A program made the position numbers and the translations under genes. DNA of 64,000 nt from Dromiciops gliroides (taxonomy: Eukaryota > Chordata > Mammalia > Microbiotheria > Microbiotheriidae). The stretch spans positions 469,696,617-469,760,616 of the forward strand of contig NC_057864.1 of assembly GCF_019393635.1 (NCBI RefSeq). The letters are read 5' to 3'. This document shows, piece by piece, positions 22,961-34,129 of the stretch. The notes under the pieces were generated by a model. It searched no databases, had not been told where the DNA came from, and saw only the letters and a list, made by a program, of their open reading frames with translations. Within the stretch, counting starts at the first letter, position 1. Every line of letters begins with the position of its first letter.

Positions 22961-23134
22961 GAAATTGACTTTTATCCTATTGTTATAGGTATAGGTTAGA
23001 AAACACCCAGGAAAGCAAGCATTGGTCATAAATGGCCATAGGGGTTCAATCCAGAGTTGACCAAGTCCATTTCCTTTTCTGATAGGGATCCTAGAATGGT
23101 AGATCAGGAAAGGGCTAGAGATAGAGTTGAATTT

Positions 23135-23297
23135 TTTTTCTTTTTCTTATTTTTTTTTTTTGGTGAGGCAATTGGGGTTAAGTGACTTGCCCAGGGTCAC
23201 ACAGCTAGTAAGTGTCAGGTGTCTGAAGCTGGATTTGAACTCAGGTCCTCCTGATTCCAGGGCTGGAGCTCTAGCCACTGTGCCACCTAGCTGCCCC
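23135..23297 (-). mobile_element. WSINE nested in L3
   Basis: GATAGAGTTGAATTT target duplication at 23120 and 23298. Confidence 0.94.
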
Positions 23298-23625
23298 GAT
23301 AGAGTTGAATTTGATTTACCTAGATTTTAGGGACACATTTAACAAAGTCTTTCATACTATGCTTGTGGAAAATATAGGGATATGTAGCCTCAGTAATAGT
23401 ACAATTGGGCAGATTCTGAACTCATCGAATGGTTGACAGCAAAGAGTAATCGTTAACGATTCAATGACAACTGGAAAGGAGGTCTCCAGTGGACTGTCCC
23501 AGGGATCCCTTCTGGTTCCTGTGTAAACAACACAGGTTTCAGTTTCTTGAATAAAAGCATAGATGCTACATAAATAAAATTTGCAAATAATAATACATTA
23601 GAAAGGATAACACCAAAAAAAAAAG

Positions 23626-23801
23626 GGGGGCAGCTAGGTGGCTCAGTGGATAGAGCACTGGCCCTAGATTCAAGAGGACCTGAGTTCAAATCTGGCCTCA
23701 GACCCTTGACACTTACTAGCTGTGTGACCCTGGGCAAGTCACTTAGCCCCAATTGCCTCACCAAAAAAAAAAAAACAACAACAAAACAACAAACAAAAAC
23801 A
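23626..23801 (+). mobile_element. WSINE nested in L3
   Basis: AGAAAGGATAACAC on both sides; A/C-rich tail (AACAACAAAAC). Confidence 0.92.
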
Positions 23802-23846
23802 GAAAGGATAACACATTAGACGAGTCAAGATTGAAAAATATTTTGA

Positions 23847-23975
23847 GGAGATTGGTATCTCAGAGCCACTCTCTCTGTGCCATACCTTTCTCCCCATGAG
23901 AAGTCCAAGGACTTCTTTCATGGTTTCCCTTCCCCCTCCCTTCCCTTGCCCCTAAATAAACGACCATCTTATTCT
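23847..23975 (+). mobile_element. LTR family A fragment covering only the R-like region, with a long A-rich tail
   Basis: The 129 bp match family A from about 30 bp downstream of its TATAAAA to 15 bp after AATAAA (23955-23960). LTR similarity then stops and a (GAAA)n tract starts. A 14-bp target duplication (23833-23846 and 24182-24195, two differences) flanks fragment plus tail. This is the pattern expected for retroposition of a short polyadenylated RNA, not for proviral integration. The host sequence is an L3 LINE. Confidence 0.72.
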
Positions 23976-24014
23976 AAAAAGAAAGAAAGAAAGAAAGAAA
24001 AGAAAGAAAGAAAA

Positions 24015-24074
<60 letters not shown>

Positions 24075-24124
24075 GAAAAAAGAAAAGGAAGAAAGAAAGA
24101 AAGAAAGAAAAGAAAGAAAGAAAA

Positions 24125-24178
<54 letters not shown>

Positions 24179-24181
24179 AAA
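23976..24181 (+). repeat. (GAAA)n / GGAAGAAA tract
   Basis: About 205 bp of GAAA repeats with interspersed AAAAGGAAG units. It starts exactly where the LTR fragment ends, so it likely grew from a poly(A) tail. Confidence 0.9.
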
Positions 24182-24742
24182 GAAAAATACCTTGAAAAAT
24201 TCGGCCAAATGTAATAATATGAATGCAAATGCCAAATGTAAAGTGCTTTGAAGGCAAAGCATTCTTTTTTGGATTCAAAATATCAACTGTGAAATTATAA
24301 GAAGAAGAAGGCACAGCAAGACACCAATTTGACTGAAAAAGATTGGGGGCTGGGGAAGTGTTGGAGTTTCTGGATTGCAAGCTTGGTATGAGACAGTGGT
24401 GTGATATGACAACCAAGAAAGCTAATGAAATCTTAGGTTGCATAAGAACCTGGAGTCTAAGATTAGGGAGGTGATAATGGCGCCGCATCTGCCCGGCCAG
24501 ACCACTTTTGGACTATCATCTCCCATTCAGGCTGTAATAAGCCAGAGAGGAAGGTCCAAAGGAGGACAATCAGGATGGCCAAAGGCTTCATATGAGGATC
24601 AGTGGTGGGAACAGGGGACATTTAGCTTGAAGACAAAATTTAGGACAGGTTGGCTGGCTTCAAGTATCTGAACGGCTGTTGCATAGAATCATATTAGACT
24701 TGTTCTGCTGGCCACAGAGATCAGAAGGAAAAGCAAAGGATG

Positions 24743-24898
24743 GGGGCAGCTAAGTGGCGTATTGGATAAAGCATTGGCCTTGGATTCAGGAAGACCTGTG
24801 TTCAAATCCAGCCTCAGACACTTGACACTTACTAGCTGTGTGACCCTGGGCAAGTCACTTAATCCTCATTGCCTTGCCAAAAAAAAAAAAAAAAAAAA
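24743..24898 (+). mobile_element. WSINE nested in L3
   Basis: Full-length with 20-bp A-tail; GCAARGGATGG duplication. Confidence 0.92.
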
Positions 24899-25074
24899 GG
24901 CAAGGGATGGATGTTACAAAGAGGCAAGTTGAGGCTTGAGGTTTGGAAAAATTTCCTAACAGTTAAATCTGTACTAAGGGGAGCAGGCTGCTTCAGGAGG
25001 CAGGAGGTTCCCTCTCGTTGGGGGTTTTCTTTTATTTGCTGGTTTGTTTGAAGCTGGGTCTCCACAGCCTGGAA

Positions 25075-25575
25075 TTACGTAGTGGCCACTCACAGCCCCA
25101 TCTCACTGCTCTTGGGATCAGATATAAAATGCTGCACTTGGCATTCCAAGCCCTTCATAACCTAGCCACCTCCTCCTGCCTTTCCTGTCTTCTTGCACCT
25201 CACTCCCTGAGGCATACTCTTCCGTTCCGTGACACTAACCTCCTGGCCATTCCATAGACAAGACACTAGGCATTTTCTCCATGCCTAAAATGTTCCCTCT
25301 ATCCCACTCTGACTACTGACCTCCTTAGCTTCCTTTAAGTCCCAACTAAAATCCCTTCTTTTACCTAAAGCTTTTCCCACACCCCTCTTAATTCCAATAC
25401 CTTCCCTCTGTTAATTACTTCCTATTTCTCCAGTAGATAGCTTGCTCTGTATAGATTTGTCTCCCGATTAGATTATAAACTCCTTGAGGGCAGGCATTTG
25501 TCTTTTGCCCCACTGCTTAGCACAGTACCCAACACATAGAAGGCACTTAATAAATGTTCCGTGATTGGTTGACAG
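25075..25575 (+). mobile_element. L2 LINE 3' end, sense
   Basis: Runs in L2 order from TTGGCATTCCAAGCCCTTCA through CTTCCTTTAAGTCCCAACTA and CTCCTTGAGGGCAGGCATTT to GGCACTTAATAAATG. Confidence 0.93.
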
Positions 25576-25717
25576 GCTCAGAAGCGTTGACCTGCTCCAT
25601 TTCCTACTTAGGTTGGTTCATCCTTCCTTAGACAGCCCGGCAGCCTCCTGCTTCCAGTGGCTCACTACATTGGTGTCATACTTAGCACAGATGCCTGAAG
25701 ACTTTTGCCTATTCTGT

Positions 25718-25869
25718 TTTGTTTTTTGTTTTTTGCGGGGCAATGGGGGTTAAGTGACTTGCCCAGGGTCACACAGCTAGTAAGTGTCAAATGTCCGAGG
25801 CCGGATTTGAACTCAGATACTCCTGAATCCAGGGCAGGTGCTTTATCCACTGCGCCACCTAGCTGCCCC
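25718..25869 (-). mobile_element. WSINE
   Basis: TTTTGCCTATTCTGT duplication at about 25703 and 25872. Confidence 0.93.
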
Positions 25870-26249
25870 CCTTTTGCCTATTCTGTAGCTCAGAATTCCC
25901 AAGTCAAGCAAATCACCAGCATCAATCTCCCCTAGTAGCAGGGATTACACCTATGCCTCACCATGCGTGGCTCCTGAAGGTTTACAAGCAAAATTTCAGT
26001 GACTGCCCATTGTATATCTTGTAGAGGGGATTCATGTTTGGATCTAGGTTGAGCTAGAGAGCCTCTAACGTCCCCTCCAGCTGAAATTCGGTGATCCTAG
26101 ATCTGGAGCTGTCAATAGTACACCTCCTGGGCAGACAGAAACTGGGCTGAATAAGGGATGAAATCTGTCGGCTCCTGTTTGCTTTTGCATTTCTTTTTGA
26201 CTCACTAAACTAGACAGCTTTTATCGAATTCATCTAACTAGACAAAGCT

Positions 26250-26490
26250 AATTTAAATAGTTTCAGTCATGTCGGACTCTTCATGACCCCTTTTTGGGGT
26301 TTTCTTGGCAAAGATACTGGAGTGGTTTGCCATTTCCTTCTCCAGCTCATTTGACAGATGAGGAAACAGGGTGAAGTGACTTGCCCAGGATCACAGTTAG
26401 TAAATGACTGAGGCTGGATTTGAACTCAAGGAGATGAGTCACCCTGACTCCAGACCTGGAGCTCTATCCACTGAGCCCCCTAGCTGCCTC
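26250..26490 (-). mobile_element. MAR1-type SINE
   Basis: Full inverted copy with CATGTCGGACTCTTCATGAC near its 3' end and a tRNA-like head at 26445-26490. Confidence 0.88.
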
Positions 26491-26499
26491 TGGTTTTAG

Positions 26500-27480
26500 T
26501 GTGTAGGAAATCATGGGAAGAAAAAAATGAAACCTGGAATAATAATTACAATTCTGCTTCATTATTTGCACGGATTGATGTCATGCCCAAATTACAAATG
26601 TGTTACGCATGTGTAAGGGGGGACTGGATGTGGACTCTGTCCTTAGCCCATGTGGGCTTCCTGGTGGGGATTATGGAACATTCAAAATATTCACATTCTG
26701 CCAATCCAACCCTTCGAGGGAGGCTTGGTGAACATACTTCTGGGCAGCCCCTCCTCTCTCACTTTAGCACAGGTATTCTCTGTTGCACAGAACGTGATTT
26801 GACGATGACTTTGATCAATATCGTCGGCATTTCAGGAAGCCAAAGCTGAGAGTAGTGCATGCTACCCTAACTACCTGAATCGAATTCAAAAGGAAGCTCA
26901 TTGTGTGCTGTGGCCAGCACCGCAGAAGTGCTTAATCAGGGCTATTGGATGGGTGGGGCTGTCCCGCCCCCTCCCCCCATAGTGACTAAATACTGCCTGA
27001 AAAGGTTTCTGTTTATGGAGAGGGATATCTGCACACATTCCTTAATTGAAAGAGATCCACAGTGATGCCCAAGCCCGGCCGTGACAGGGTGGGAACCCAG
27101 AGTGAATTAATCATCAGGAACACAGAACTGTCCATCAGAATGAGGCTCAGCTTCCAGGCAAAGAATGGCCTGTGGGTGTGGGCCCAGCTGGTGGCTTGAG
27201 GCTGCTTTCCTATTTGCCTGGGAGCCACAACGTGACTGAATTTGGGCTCACTTTTTTCCTTCCGAGTTGCATGGAGTCGGGGTATGAGGATGGAAGCAAT
27301 GCATCAGTGATTTATTAAAAATAGTCCTCCGGGACTTGTCCTCTTAATGAGTCACCAAAATTGCACTGCTCCTCACGATGTTATGTAGGCCACTCTCCTC
27401 ACTCCTAATTATATGGCACCAAATAAGAGAGTAAAATTTTTTAAATGGGTGGTTTTGCAGGCAGCCTGCCACAGTAGGGA
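26500..27480. other. Repeat-free 1-kb stretch, candidate conserved non-coding element
   Basis: No SINE, LINE or MIR is recognisable here, in contrast to the density on both sides. It contains several TAAT-type words (TTAATTG, ATTAATCAT, TTATTAAAAA), a GC-box-rich spot near 26960, and no long homologous reading frame. Enhancer function is a guess from composition. Confidence 0.3.
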
Positions 27481-27790
27481 AAGTACTGATTGTGGACCCA
27501 GAAGGTTTCTGGGAATGTCACCACCCCCCCCCAAGCCCCCACCCTGTGGGACCTTGGGCAAGTCCCTTAACCTCCATGGTCCTCAGTTTCCCCATTTGTA
27601 AAAAAAAAAAAAAAAAAAGGAAGTGAACCTAGAGGGCTTTGAGACCGCTTCCACCTCTAGATCTCATCCTATAAGCCACTTCATCTTCCTGAGCCTCAGT
27701 GTCCTCGTCTGTAAGAGAAGAAGCCTGGACACAGTGGCCTCTGGTTGTATCTTCCAACTCTGGCTCTATAAGCCTGCCAGCCAGGACTCC
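27481..27790 (+). mobile_element. MIR-like remnants (two)
   Basis: ACCTTGGGCAAGTCCCTTAAC..CAGTTTCCCCATTTGT with an A-run at 27600, then CCTGAGCCTCAGTGTCCTCGTCTGT. Confidence 0.6.
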
Positions 27791-28330
27791 AGAATAACCA
27801 GGAACTGAAAAGATGTCTTCGCCTGAGCATCGATGATGTTCAGTCAGTTTGGCCATTTCTAGGGAAGAGTGGGTTGGTTAAAACCACCTGAAAGGGGCGG
27901 GGCCACCTCCTCTGGCTTGTCATATTTTCCCCAGAGTAGTTTCTCCGGAAGGAGCGATTAGATCATTACAACTAGGAGTTGATGGAAGAACTCAAAAGGT
28001 GCAAACAAGATAATTGTCCCCCAGATGCTGGCCTGAGGTGGTGAAGTCTAGACCTCAAACTTTTCTAGCAAAAAATAAATAAAATCTGAGAGCATGGGAC
28101 GTGCCCCAATTAACCTGGGCTTCTGCTCGTTTGAATGGCACACCCAGGCCCTATCTGGTGCCATGGGCTGTCAGGGTTGGGCAGGGTCAGCAGCGAGGCT
28201 GTGAGCTTGACTCATCTACCCTGGGGTTAGCCTGCCATTGTGTGATAGGCTCCCTTCCCAGGCTGGAACCGGCTTCTGCCTCTTGTGGCTAGGGAACTCT
28301 GAGGATTTCCACCTTAACATGGGAACCACT
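27791..28330. other. Unassigned sequence
   Basis: GC-moderate DNA without a recognised repeat or coding homology. Confidence 0.4.
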
Positions 28331-28334
28331 CCTG

Positions 28335-28600
28335 AGTCACTGAAGAGGCATCGTGGGGGGCAGAGGACAGATGCCTGGCTTAAAGGCAGAGGACCTGAGT
28401 TTTGAGTCATAGGTTGGCTGGTGACTGCAATCCAGGGGAAATGAAGTCATTCCTTCCTCTCTTTTCTCATCTGTGTCCTCCTCAGTTCCAGATTCTGCGA
28501 AGGGAAGAGCTGAATGAGATGATCTCTAAGGTTCTTTTCAGTACTAGAACCTGTGCTCCCATGGGAACTTCTGTTAGAGCTTGGGAAGAAGAGCCACTAT
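28335..28600 (+). mobile_element. MIR relic
   Basis: AGAGGACCTGAGTTTTGAGTC, TTTTCTCATCTGTGTCCTC and GAGATGATCTCTAAGGTTC appear in MIR order. Confidence 0.55.
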
Positions 28601-28844
28601 TCTAGAACTATCTAGAAAGACTCCGACAGGGATTAGAGGAACATCCACCAGAAGCAGAGAATATTGTCCCCTTGGAGGTCCAGATCTTCTTCAGCTATGC
28701 CATTGTCTCTGCCTGGGCCCACTGGATACTTGGATTCAGCCCCAGAACCATCCTAGGCTCCAGAACCTGCCAGGATCCAGGGTTCTAGCCCATTTCCTGC
28801 CTATGTCTCTACCATGGCTACCTTGGACCTTGCCTTCCCCCTTC

Positions 28845-28995
28845 CCTTTCCAGCTTATCCACTATATTGTCTTTCCTTATTAGAGCATAAACTCACTGAG
28901 GTCAGGGGCTGTCTTGCTTGCTCGTATATGTATTCCCAAAACTTGGCACAGTGCTGGGGACATAATAAGTCCTGAATAAATGCTTTCTCTATCTC
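28845..28995 (+). mobile_element. L2 3' end
   Basis: TTAGAGCATAAACTCACTGAGG..GGCACAGTGCTGGGGACATA..TGAATAAATGC. Confidence 0.8.
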
Positions 28996-29224
28996 CTGGA
29001 GAACAAAGTAATCTTATTTTCAACAAATCTTATGTTCAGTAAGTTCATCTGTAGCCACGTCATTGTGAGTCCTCCCTCTTCCAGTGAGATCTCATACCTT
29101 CTGGTACTAGTCAACTCCAGTCCATGCCCATCTATATCAAGTCTTCCCAAGGGGGTCTACCCAACCATCTGAGGAAGGGGGCGGGGTCTTCCTCTATTTC
29201 CCTTAACTTTATATGATTATCATC

Positions 29225-29460
29225 AATAAACAGGCCTGAGGTCACTAAGACCCCAGTACAAATCCACCCTCAGACACTTACCTGGGGTGTGATGCTGGGC
29301 AAGTCACTTAACTGCTGCCTACCTCAGTTTCCTCATCTGTCAAATGGGAATGCTAACAGCACCTAGTTTCCTAGCCCTGAGGATTGCTGGGAGGATCAAG
29401 CAAGCTAATGTATCTAAAGTGCTTTGCAAACCTCAGGGCGCTACGTGATCCTGAGTTACC
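29225..29460 (+). mobile_element. MIR, near full-length
   Basis: Core GGGCAAGTCACTTAACTGC.., CAGTTTCCTCATCTGTCAAA, then AAAGTGCTTTGCAAACCTCAGGGCGCT 3' part. Confidence 0.8.
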
Positions 29461-29741
29461 ATACTTTCTCCCACTTGGGTCTCCCAGCACAATTGGCTCA
29501 CTTCCATTTTTAGTCCTACTCCCTTTGACACCTTTCAGACAGCTTCCTTTACTCTTGTTCATCGTTGCTAAAAAGTGCTGTGGCCTGTTTATACATCTTT
29601 TTTTCCCCTCACATTAGATAAAATCCTCATCTCCTGTCAATAGCTGCAACAAAAAACCAGAGTTGAACTATCTCAATGATCCCAGATTTTGTCTATGCAG
29701 GCACTCCCCCTGCAGTCACATGTTGTAGAACACAACTTCTC

Positions 29742-30008
29742 CATCTTTTGTGGTTGCTGTTCGGTTATTTTCAGTCATGTTTGACTCTTCTTGACCCCAT
29801 TTGGGGTTTTCTTAGCAAGGACACTGGAGCAGTTTGCCATTTCCTTTCCAGTTCATTTGACGGATGAGGAAACTGAGGTAGACAGAGGTAAGTGACCTGC
29901 CCAGGGTCACACAGCTAGTGTCTGAGGTAAAATTTGAACTCAGGATAAAGAGTCTTCCCAACTCCAAGACCAGCACTCTGCACAGTATGACGCCACCTAG
30001 CCGCCCCT
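29742..30008 (-). mobile_element. MAR1-type SINE
   Basis: TTCAGTCATGTTTGACTCTT and CATTTGGGGTTTTCTTAGCA mark its inverted 3' end; head at 29990-30006. Confidence 0.88.
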
Positions 30009-30440
30009 CTCCATCTTTTAGCAGGTGGTCTTTGTGGGTTGTTGTGGTTGAACATTTAGCCAACCTGCACCTGGCTCTGGTCCTCAGACAATCAGCACTT
30101 CAATCCTTTACTAGGCTTGAAGTCTTGGTGCCTTGGTTTCTGCCAGTCAATGCCAGAGCTAGGCTAAACTTCAGTGGCTTTTAAGATGTAGGGACAACTT
30201 CAGGCAGTGAAGGAAAAGCAAAAACTATTCTTGGTGAATTCTGCATATTTGTCTTGTTGGCCCTAGATTGAACAGAACCATGGGATTTTACGTCTGCTGG
30301 CTTTCCCTTAGCCCTACCCTAGTACAATAAGTTAAACTCTAATATAATTGGAAGGGACGTCAACAATCATCTAGTCTGGCCTTCTCATTTTACAAGGAGG
30401 GGAAATGAGGCCTCAGTAGGTACCCAAGGACACACCAATT
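30009..30440. other. Unassigned, with a MIR scrap
   Basis: A MIR-like CATCTAGTCTGGCC..ATTTTACAAGG lies at 30368-30410; the rest is unrecognised. Confidence 0.4.
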
Positions 30441-30590
30441 TTTTTTTTTCTTTTTGTAGGGCAATGGGGGTTAAGTGACTTGCCCAGGGTCACACAGCTA
30501 GTAAGTGTCAAGTATCTGAGGCTGGATTTAAACTCAGGTCCTCCTGAATCCAGGGCCAGTGCTCTATCCGCTGCACCACCTAGCTGCCCC
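30441..30590 (-). mobile_element. WSINE
   Basis: AGGACACACCAATT duplication at 30427 and 30592; it sits in the MIR scrap. Confidence 0.93.
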
Positions 30591-31384
30591 CAGGACACAC
30601 CAATTATGAGACATTATGAGAAATGTTTCAACTGGGTCCAAATGGGTCTCGGTTGTTTTGGTTTTTTTCCAGGGTGAAATTGAAAGATCCAAGACTTTTC
30701 CAAATTGAGTTCATCCAATCTGACACTGGGACTGGCATGGGGAACTCTCACATGAGGAAAGTCCTTCCACCAATACAAGTTGGCACTTTCTCATGTCTTG
30801 GAGAGGTGCCTGGGGGGCACCGAGAGGTTGTGTGACTTGCCCAGGGTCACCAGGCCAGTATGTGTCAGAGGCTTGGCCTGAAACCCTGGTCCTCCTTGCC
30901 GAGGCAGGTTTTTGATGGGGTGGGAATGGAATGGGTAGAGTAAGTCTGTGAATTTGAAAAGCAATGAAAGAAGAGAAAAATTAGAAGTAGATTTCCTAGC
31001 TTCCACCACTATGGATAGCAGATGTCTTCCTGTCCAAACAAGGGATTCTTCCAGAATCATCTAAGTCCAGTAGGATGGGACAAAAGTCAAGAGGATGGGT
31101 GACCAAACTCTAAGTGTTCCAGAGCACCTGCTTCAGCCACCTCCACGGACGTGAGAACAAATTGTTCACATCTGCCCATTCTGCCGGGAAAGTCTTCACA
31201 TGCTTGGGGCAGACACTCCCCCCACCCCACCCCAACTCACCCACAGGCTTGAGGCCTGTCACTTATCTTCAATCTAGTTTAACCCGTTGGCTGAGATGGT
31301 TTTACCTGGGTGTGGCCAATGTACATACCACCATTCCTTGGAACCACACATCATTATGTTATATATTTCTAGAAATATGACCAA

Positions 31385-32332
31385 ACAGATCATCGACTAT
31401 AAGAGGTGAACAGTTGACAAAAGAATTGGATATAGCCAAACAAACCACATCAATAACAATGAGAGAAGAGTGAATCAAGACCCAAACAACCCTGAGATTT
31501 CACCACACATCTTACAGCTTGGAAAAGATGACAGAGTATGGCAACAATCAACTTTGAAGGGAGGGAGTGTTGGGGGCAGATAGGCCTCCTGGTATGTTGT
31601 TGTTGGAGCTGTGAACAAGTGCATAACCATTTAGGAAAGCAATTTGAAATTATGCAAATAAAGTGATTAAGATATGCATGTCCTTTGACTCACAGCTTCC
31701 ATTACTGAATTTCTTCCCTAATGAGAGCATTGATGAGAAGAAAATCCTGGGACCGCTAGGTGGCGAAGTGGATAAAGCACCGGCCCTGTATTCAGAAGGA
31801 CCCAAGTTCAAATCCAGCCTCAGACACTTGACACTTACTGTGTGACCCAGGGCAAGTCACTTAACACTCATTGCCCCGCCCAAAAAAAAAAAAAGAGAAG
31901 AGTGTCTTCGTACATGCCAAAATATTTATGACAGTGCCTTTCCTAATGGCAAAGAAATGGTGTTCAGGAATGCCCATCGACTGAGAAATGGCTGGTTGTG
32001 GTAAGTGGATGTAGGTGAGCATTACTGGACTGCCAGAAATGATGAATGCAGAGAAGCATGGAAAGATTTGCATGAACTGATGCAGGATGAACCAGAGACA
32101 AGATGGCAATATACACAATCATGACAAAAATGTAAATGGAAAGGACACACATACACCAAACGAAAGTGAACATAGCAAAATTATTAAAGAACAAGCATGG
32201 CCCCAAAGAAGAGCTATTGAGAAGATACCTCCAGCTCACTTTTTTTTTGCAGAGGTGGGAGATATGCAAGTGTGGTACACTGCATATATTTTCAGACTTT
32301 TTAGATGAAGTGATCAGTTTTGTTGATTTGTT
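31385..32332 (+). mobile_element. Old L1-type LINE 3' end, sense, split by a SINE
   Basis: AATATTTATGACAGTGCC.. GGAATGCCCATCGACTGAGAAATGGC..GAAGCATGGAAAGATTTGCATGAACTG follows the L1 ORF2 C-terminal order, but with greater divergence than the other L1 copies. Confidence 0.7.
31750..31895 (+). mobile_element. WSINE nested in L1
   Basis: Full-length with a short deletion before GTGTGACCC. Confidence 0.9.
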
Positions 32333-32342
32333 CATCTCTTTT

Positions 32343-32506
32343 TCTTTTTTTTTCCTTTTTTTTTTTTTTTGTGAGGCAATTGGGGTTAAGTGACTTGCCC
32401 CGGGGTCACACAGCTAGTAAGTGTTAAGTGTCTGAGGCCAGATTTGAACTCAGGTACTCCTGAATCCAGGGCCAGTGCTTTATCCACTGCACCACCTAGC
32501 TGCCCC
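32343..32506 (-). mobile_element. WSINE (cluster of three, first)
   Basis: CATCTCTTTTTCTT duplication at 32333 and 32507. Confidence 0.93.
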
Positions 32507-32574
32507 ATCTCTTTTTCTTAACAAAGATTATTTCATGCATGGAATGGCTCTCTGAAGGAGTGGGGGAGGAATAC

Positions 32575-32718
32575 TGCTTTTGGGTTTTTTGCAAGACAAT
32601 GAAGGGTAAGTGACTTGCCCTGGGTCACACAGCTAGTGTCAAGTGTCTGAAGCCTGATTTAAACTCAGGTCTTCCTGAATCCAGGGCCAGTGTTTTATCC
32701 ACTGCCACCTAGCTGCCC
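32575..32718 (-). mobile_element. WSINE (cluster, second), diverged
   Basis: TGGGGGAGGAATA duplication; the older copy of the three. Confidence 0.88.
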
Positions 32719-32746
32719 CTGGGGGAGGAATATTGGAAGAAGTTTT

Positions 32747-32896
32747 GGGGGCAGTTAGGTGGTGCAGTGGATAAAGCACCGGCCCTGGATTCAGGAGTTC
32801 CTGAGTTCAAATCCGACCTCAGACACTTGACACTTACTAGCTGTGTGACCCTGGGCAAGTCACTTAACCCCCATTGTCCCGCAAAAAAAAAAAAAA
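32747..32896 (+). mobile_element. WSINE (cluster, third)
   Basis: GGAAGTTTTGG-like duplication; opposite orientation to its two neighbours. Confidence 0.92.
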
Positions 32897-33014
32897 GGAA
32901 GTTTTGGTCATGTTTTTAAAGAAAATAGATAAGAGACACAAAGAGTCACTAAACAACAGCTTAGAAATCTTTGATTATAGAATGGTATTGAGAAAATTCT
33001 CCCCAAGAGCACTG

Positions 33015-33600
33015 GACAGGAAAGTAGGAGAACTGAGTTCTAGTCTCACCTCTAAAATTTATGGATCACATAATTATTAATTTGGAACTAGAAAGTAACT
33101 TAGCTAGTCCAACCCCTTATTTTGCAGATGAGTAAACTGAGACCGAGGGAGAGTAAATGCTTCCTAGACCAAGATCACACGGAAAGCAAATGACAGGTCA
33201 TAGATGGGATGACATAGAGCTATAGCTGGAAGAGACCTCAGGGACCATCTTGTCCAACTCCCTCATTTTGCAGATGAGAAAACTGAGGCCCAGGAGAGGA
33301 AGTGACTTGCTCAAAGTCACACAGGTTTAGTAAGTAGCAGAGCTGGGATATGAATCAAGGTGCTCTTATTCTTCATTAACTAGTGGACCAAATGGCCTCT
33401 GGGGCCCTGTCCAAGCTAGATCCAGGATGATTCCAGGGTCCTCAGTGAGCGGGCTGGACTGGGGGACTGGGGGCCACTAGTTCCCTCCCAGGATGCCCAG
33501 GGCATGCCTCAGTGTCCTCATTTGTAAAACGAGGGGCTGGGATTAGACAGATGGCCCCACAGAGCTGTGACCCTCTGGTCCTTTATCAGCCTATGATCTG
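33015..33600. mobile_element. Run of MIR relics
   Basis: At least two inverted MIRs (33075-33200; 33203-33380, with GATGAGAAAACTGAGGCCCAG) and a further MIR-like piece at 33490-33600. Confidence 0.7.
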
Positions 33601-33714
33601 AACATACAGGTGTCGGATGGATCCGGAAATGGGGGGGGGTATGCCGAGGAGCTAGCTCAAGGATAGAGACAGAAAGTTAGAACCAGTAAATGAGGCAGAC
33701 AAATGAGCTGTAGG

Positions 33715-33935
33715 CGAAGCACGGTGAGATATAAATGCTAGCTATTATTACTGGAGATCTTCTGATAGATAAATAAACCAATACGCAAAGCCCTGTGCAA
33801 ATCCTAAGAGCAACGCGAGCCGTCGTTTTTATCAGCCAGCTGTAACATACGCAAAGCGCTTTGTCGGTCTTAAAGCGCTAACGTTACCATCGGGTGCACA
33901 CAGAGAAACGCAAAGCGCTTTGCAAGCCTCACGAC
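33715..33935. repeat. Three GCAAAGCGCTTTGC-like palindromes
   Basis: ACGCAAAGCGCTTTG occurs at about 33849 and 33908, with a diverged GCAAAGCCCTGTGC at 33785. Each unit resembles a MIR-like 3' end (compare AAAGTGCTTTGCAAACCTC at 29420), so this may be three stacked SINE tails. Confidence 0.5.
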
Positions 33936-34045
33936 TTTCCAGAAAGGCTGGCTACGTAGAGTACCTTCTATTTATATCATAGAGCATGTCATCCTCATTA
34001 TTATTAGGCAGACAGGTGGATGACTTCACTGTCAAAGTAGGCAGA

Positions 34046-34070
34046 GAGACGGACGGACGGACGGACGGAC
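34046..34070 (+). repeat. (GACG)n short tandem repeat
   Basis: Five to six GGAC units at the upstream border of the NUPR2 CpG block. Confidence 0.8.
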
Positions 34071-34129
34071 TCCGGAGAACTTAGTAAGCAGCTTCTATAT
34101 ACCGCGTTTAAAGACAAAGTCCTTTAGCC

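Larger units (their letters stand above)
23040..26105 (+). mobile_element. L3/CR1-type LINE, sense, with many nested insertions
   Basis: RT-region remnants (DFRDTFNKVFHTML at 23320-23360; a GLSQGS-like stretch near 23490) and the L3 3' region (24330-25020, GTTGGAGTTTCTGGATTGCA.., ..AGACTTGTTCTGCTGGCC..) read on the + strand. The terminal part resumes at 26010-26100. Insertions inside: WSINEs at 23135, 23626, 24743 and 25718, the LTR fragment with tail at 23847-24181, and an L2 at 25075-25575. Confidence 0.8.

Noticed and set aside
22482-22988. 168-residue open frame rich in KEGR repeats, and the antisense Leu/Ser/Pro/Phe frame
   Set aside because: It is translation of the (GGAA)n microsatellite and part of a SINE.
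23877-24488. Open frames of 97-178 residues with KERK or SFFLSFFL repeats
   Set aside because: They come from the (GAAA)n tract on both strands.
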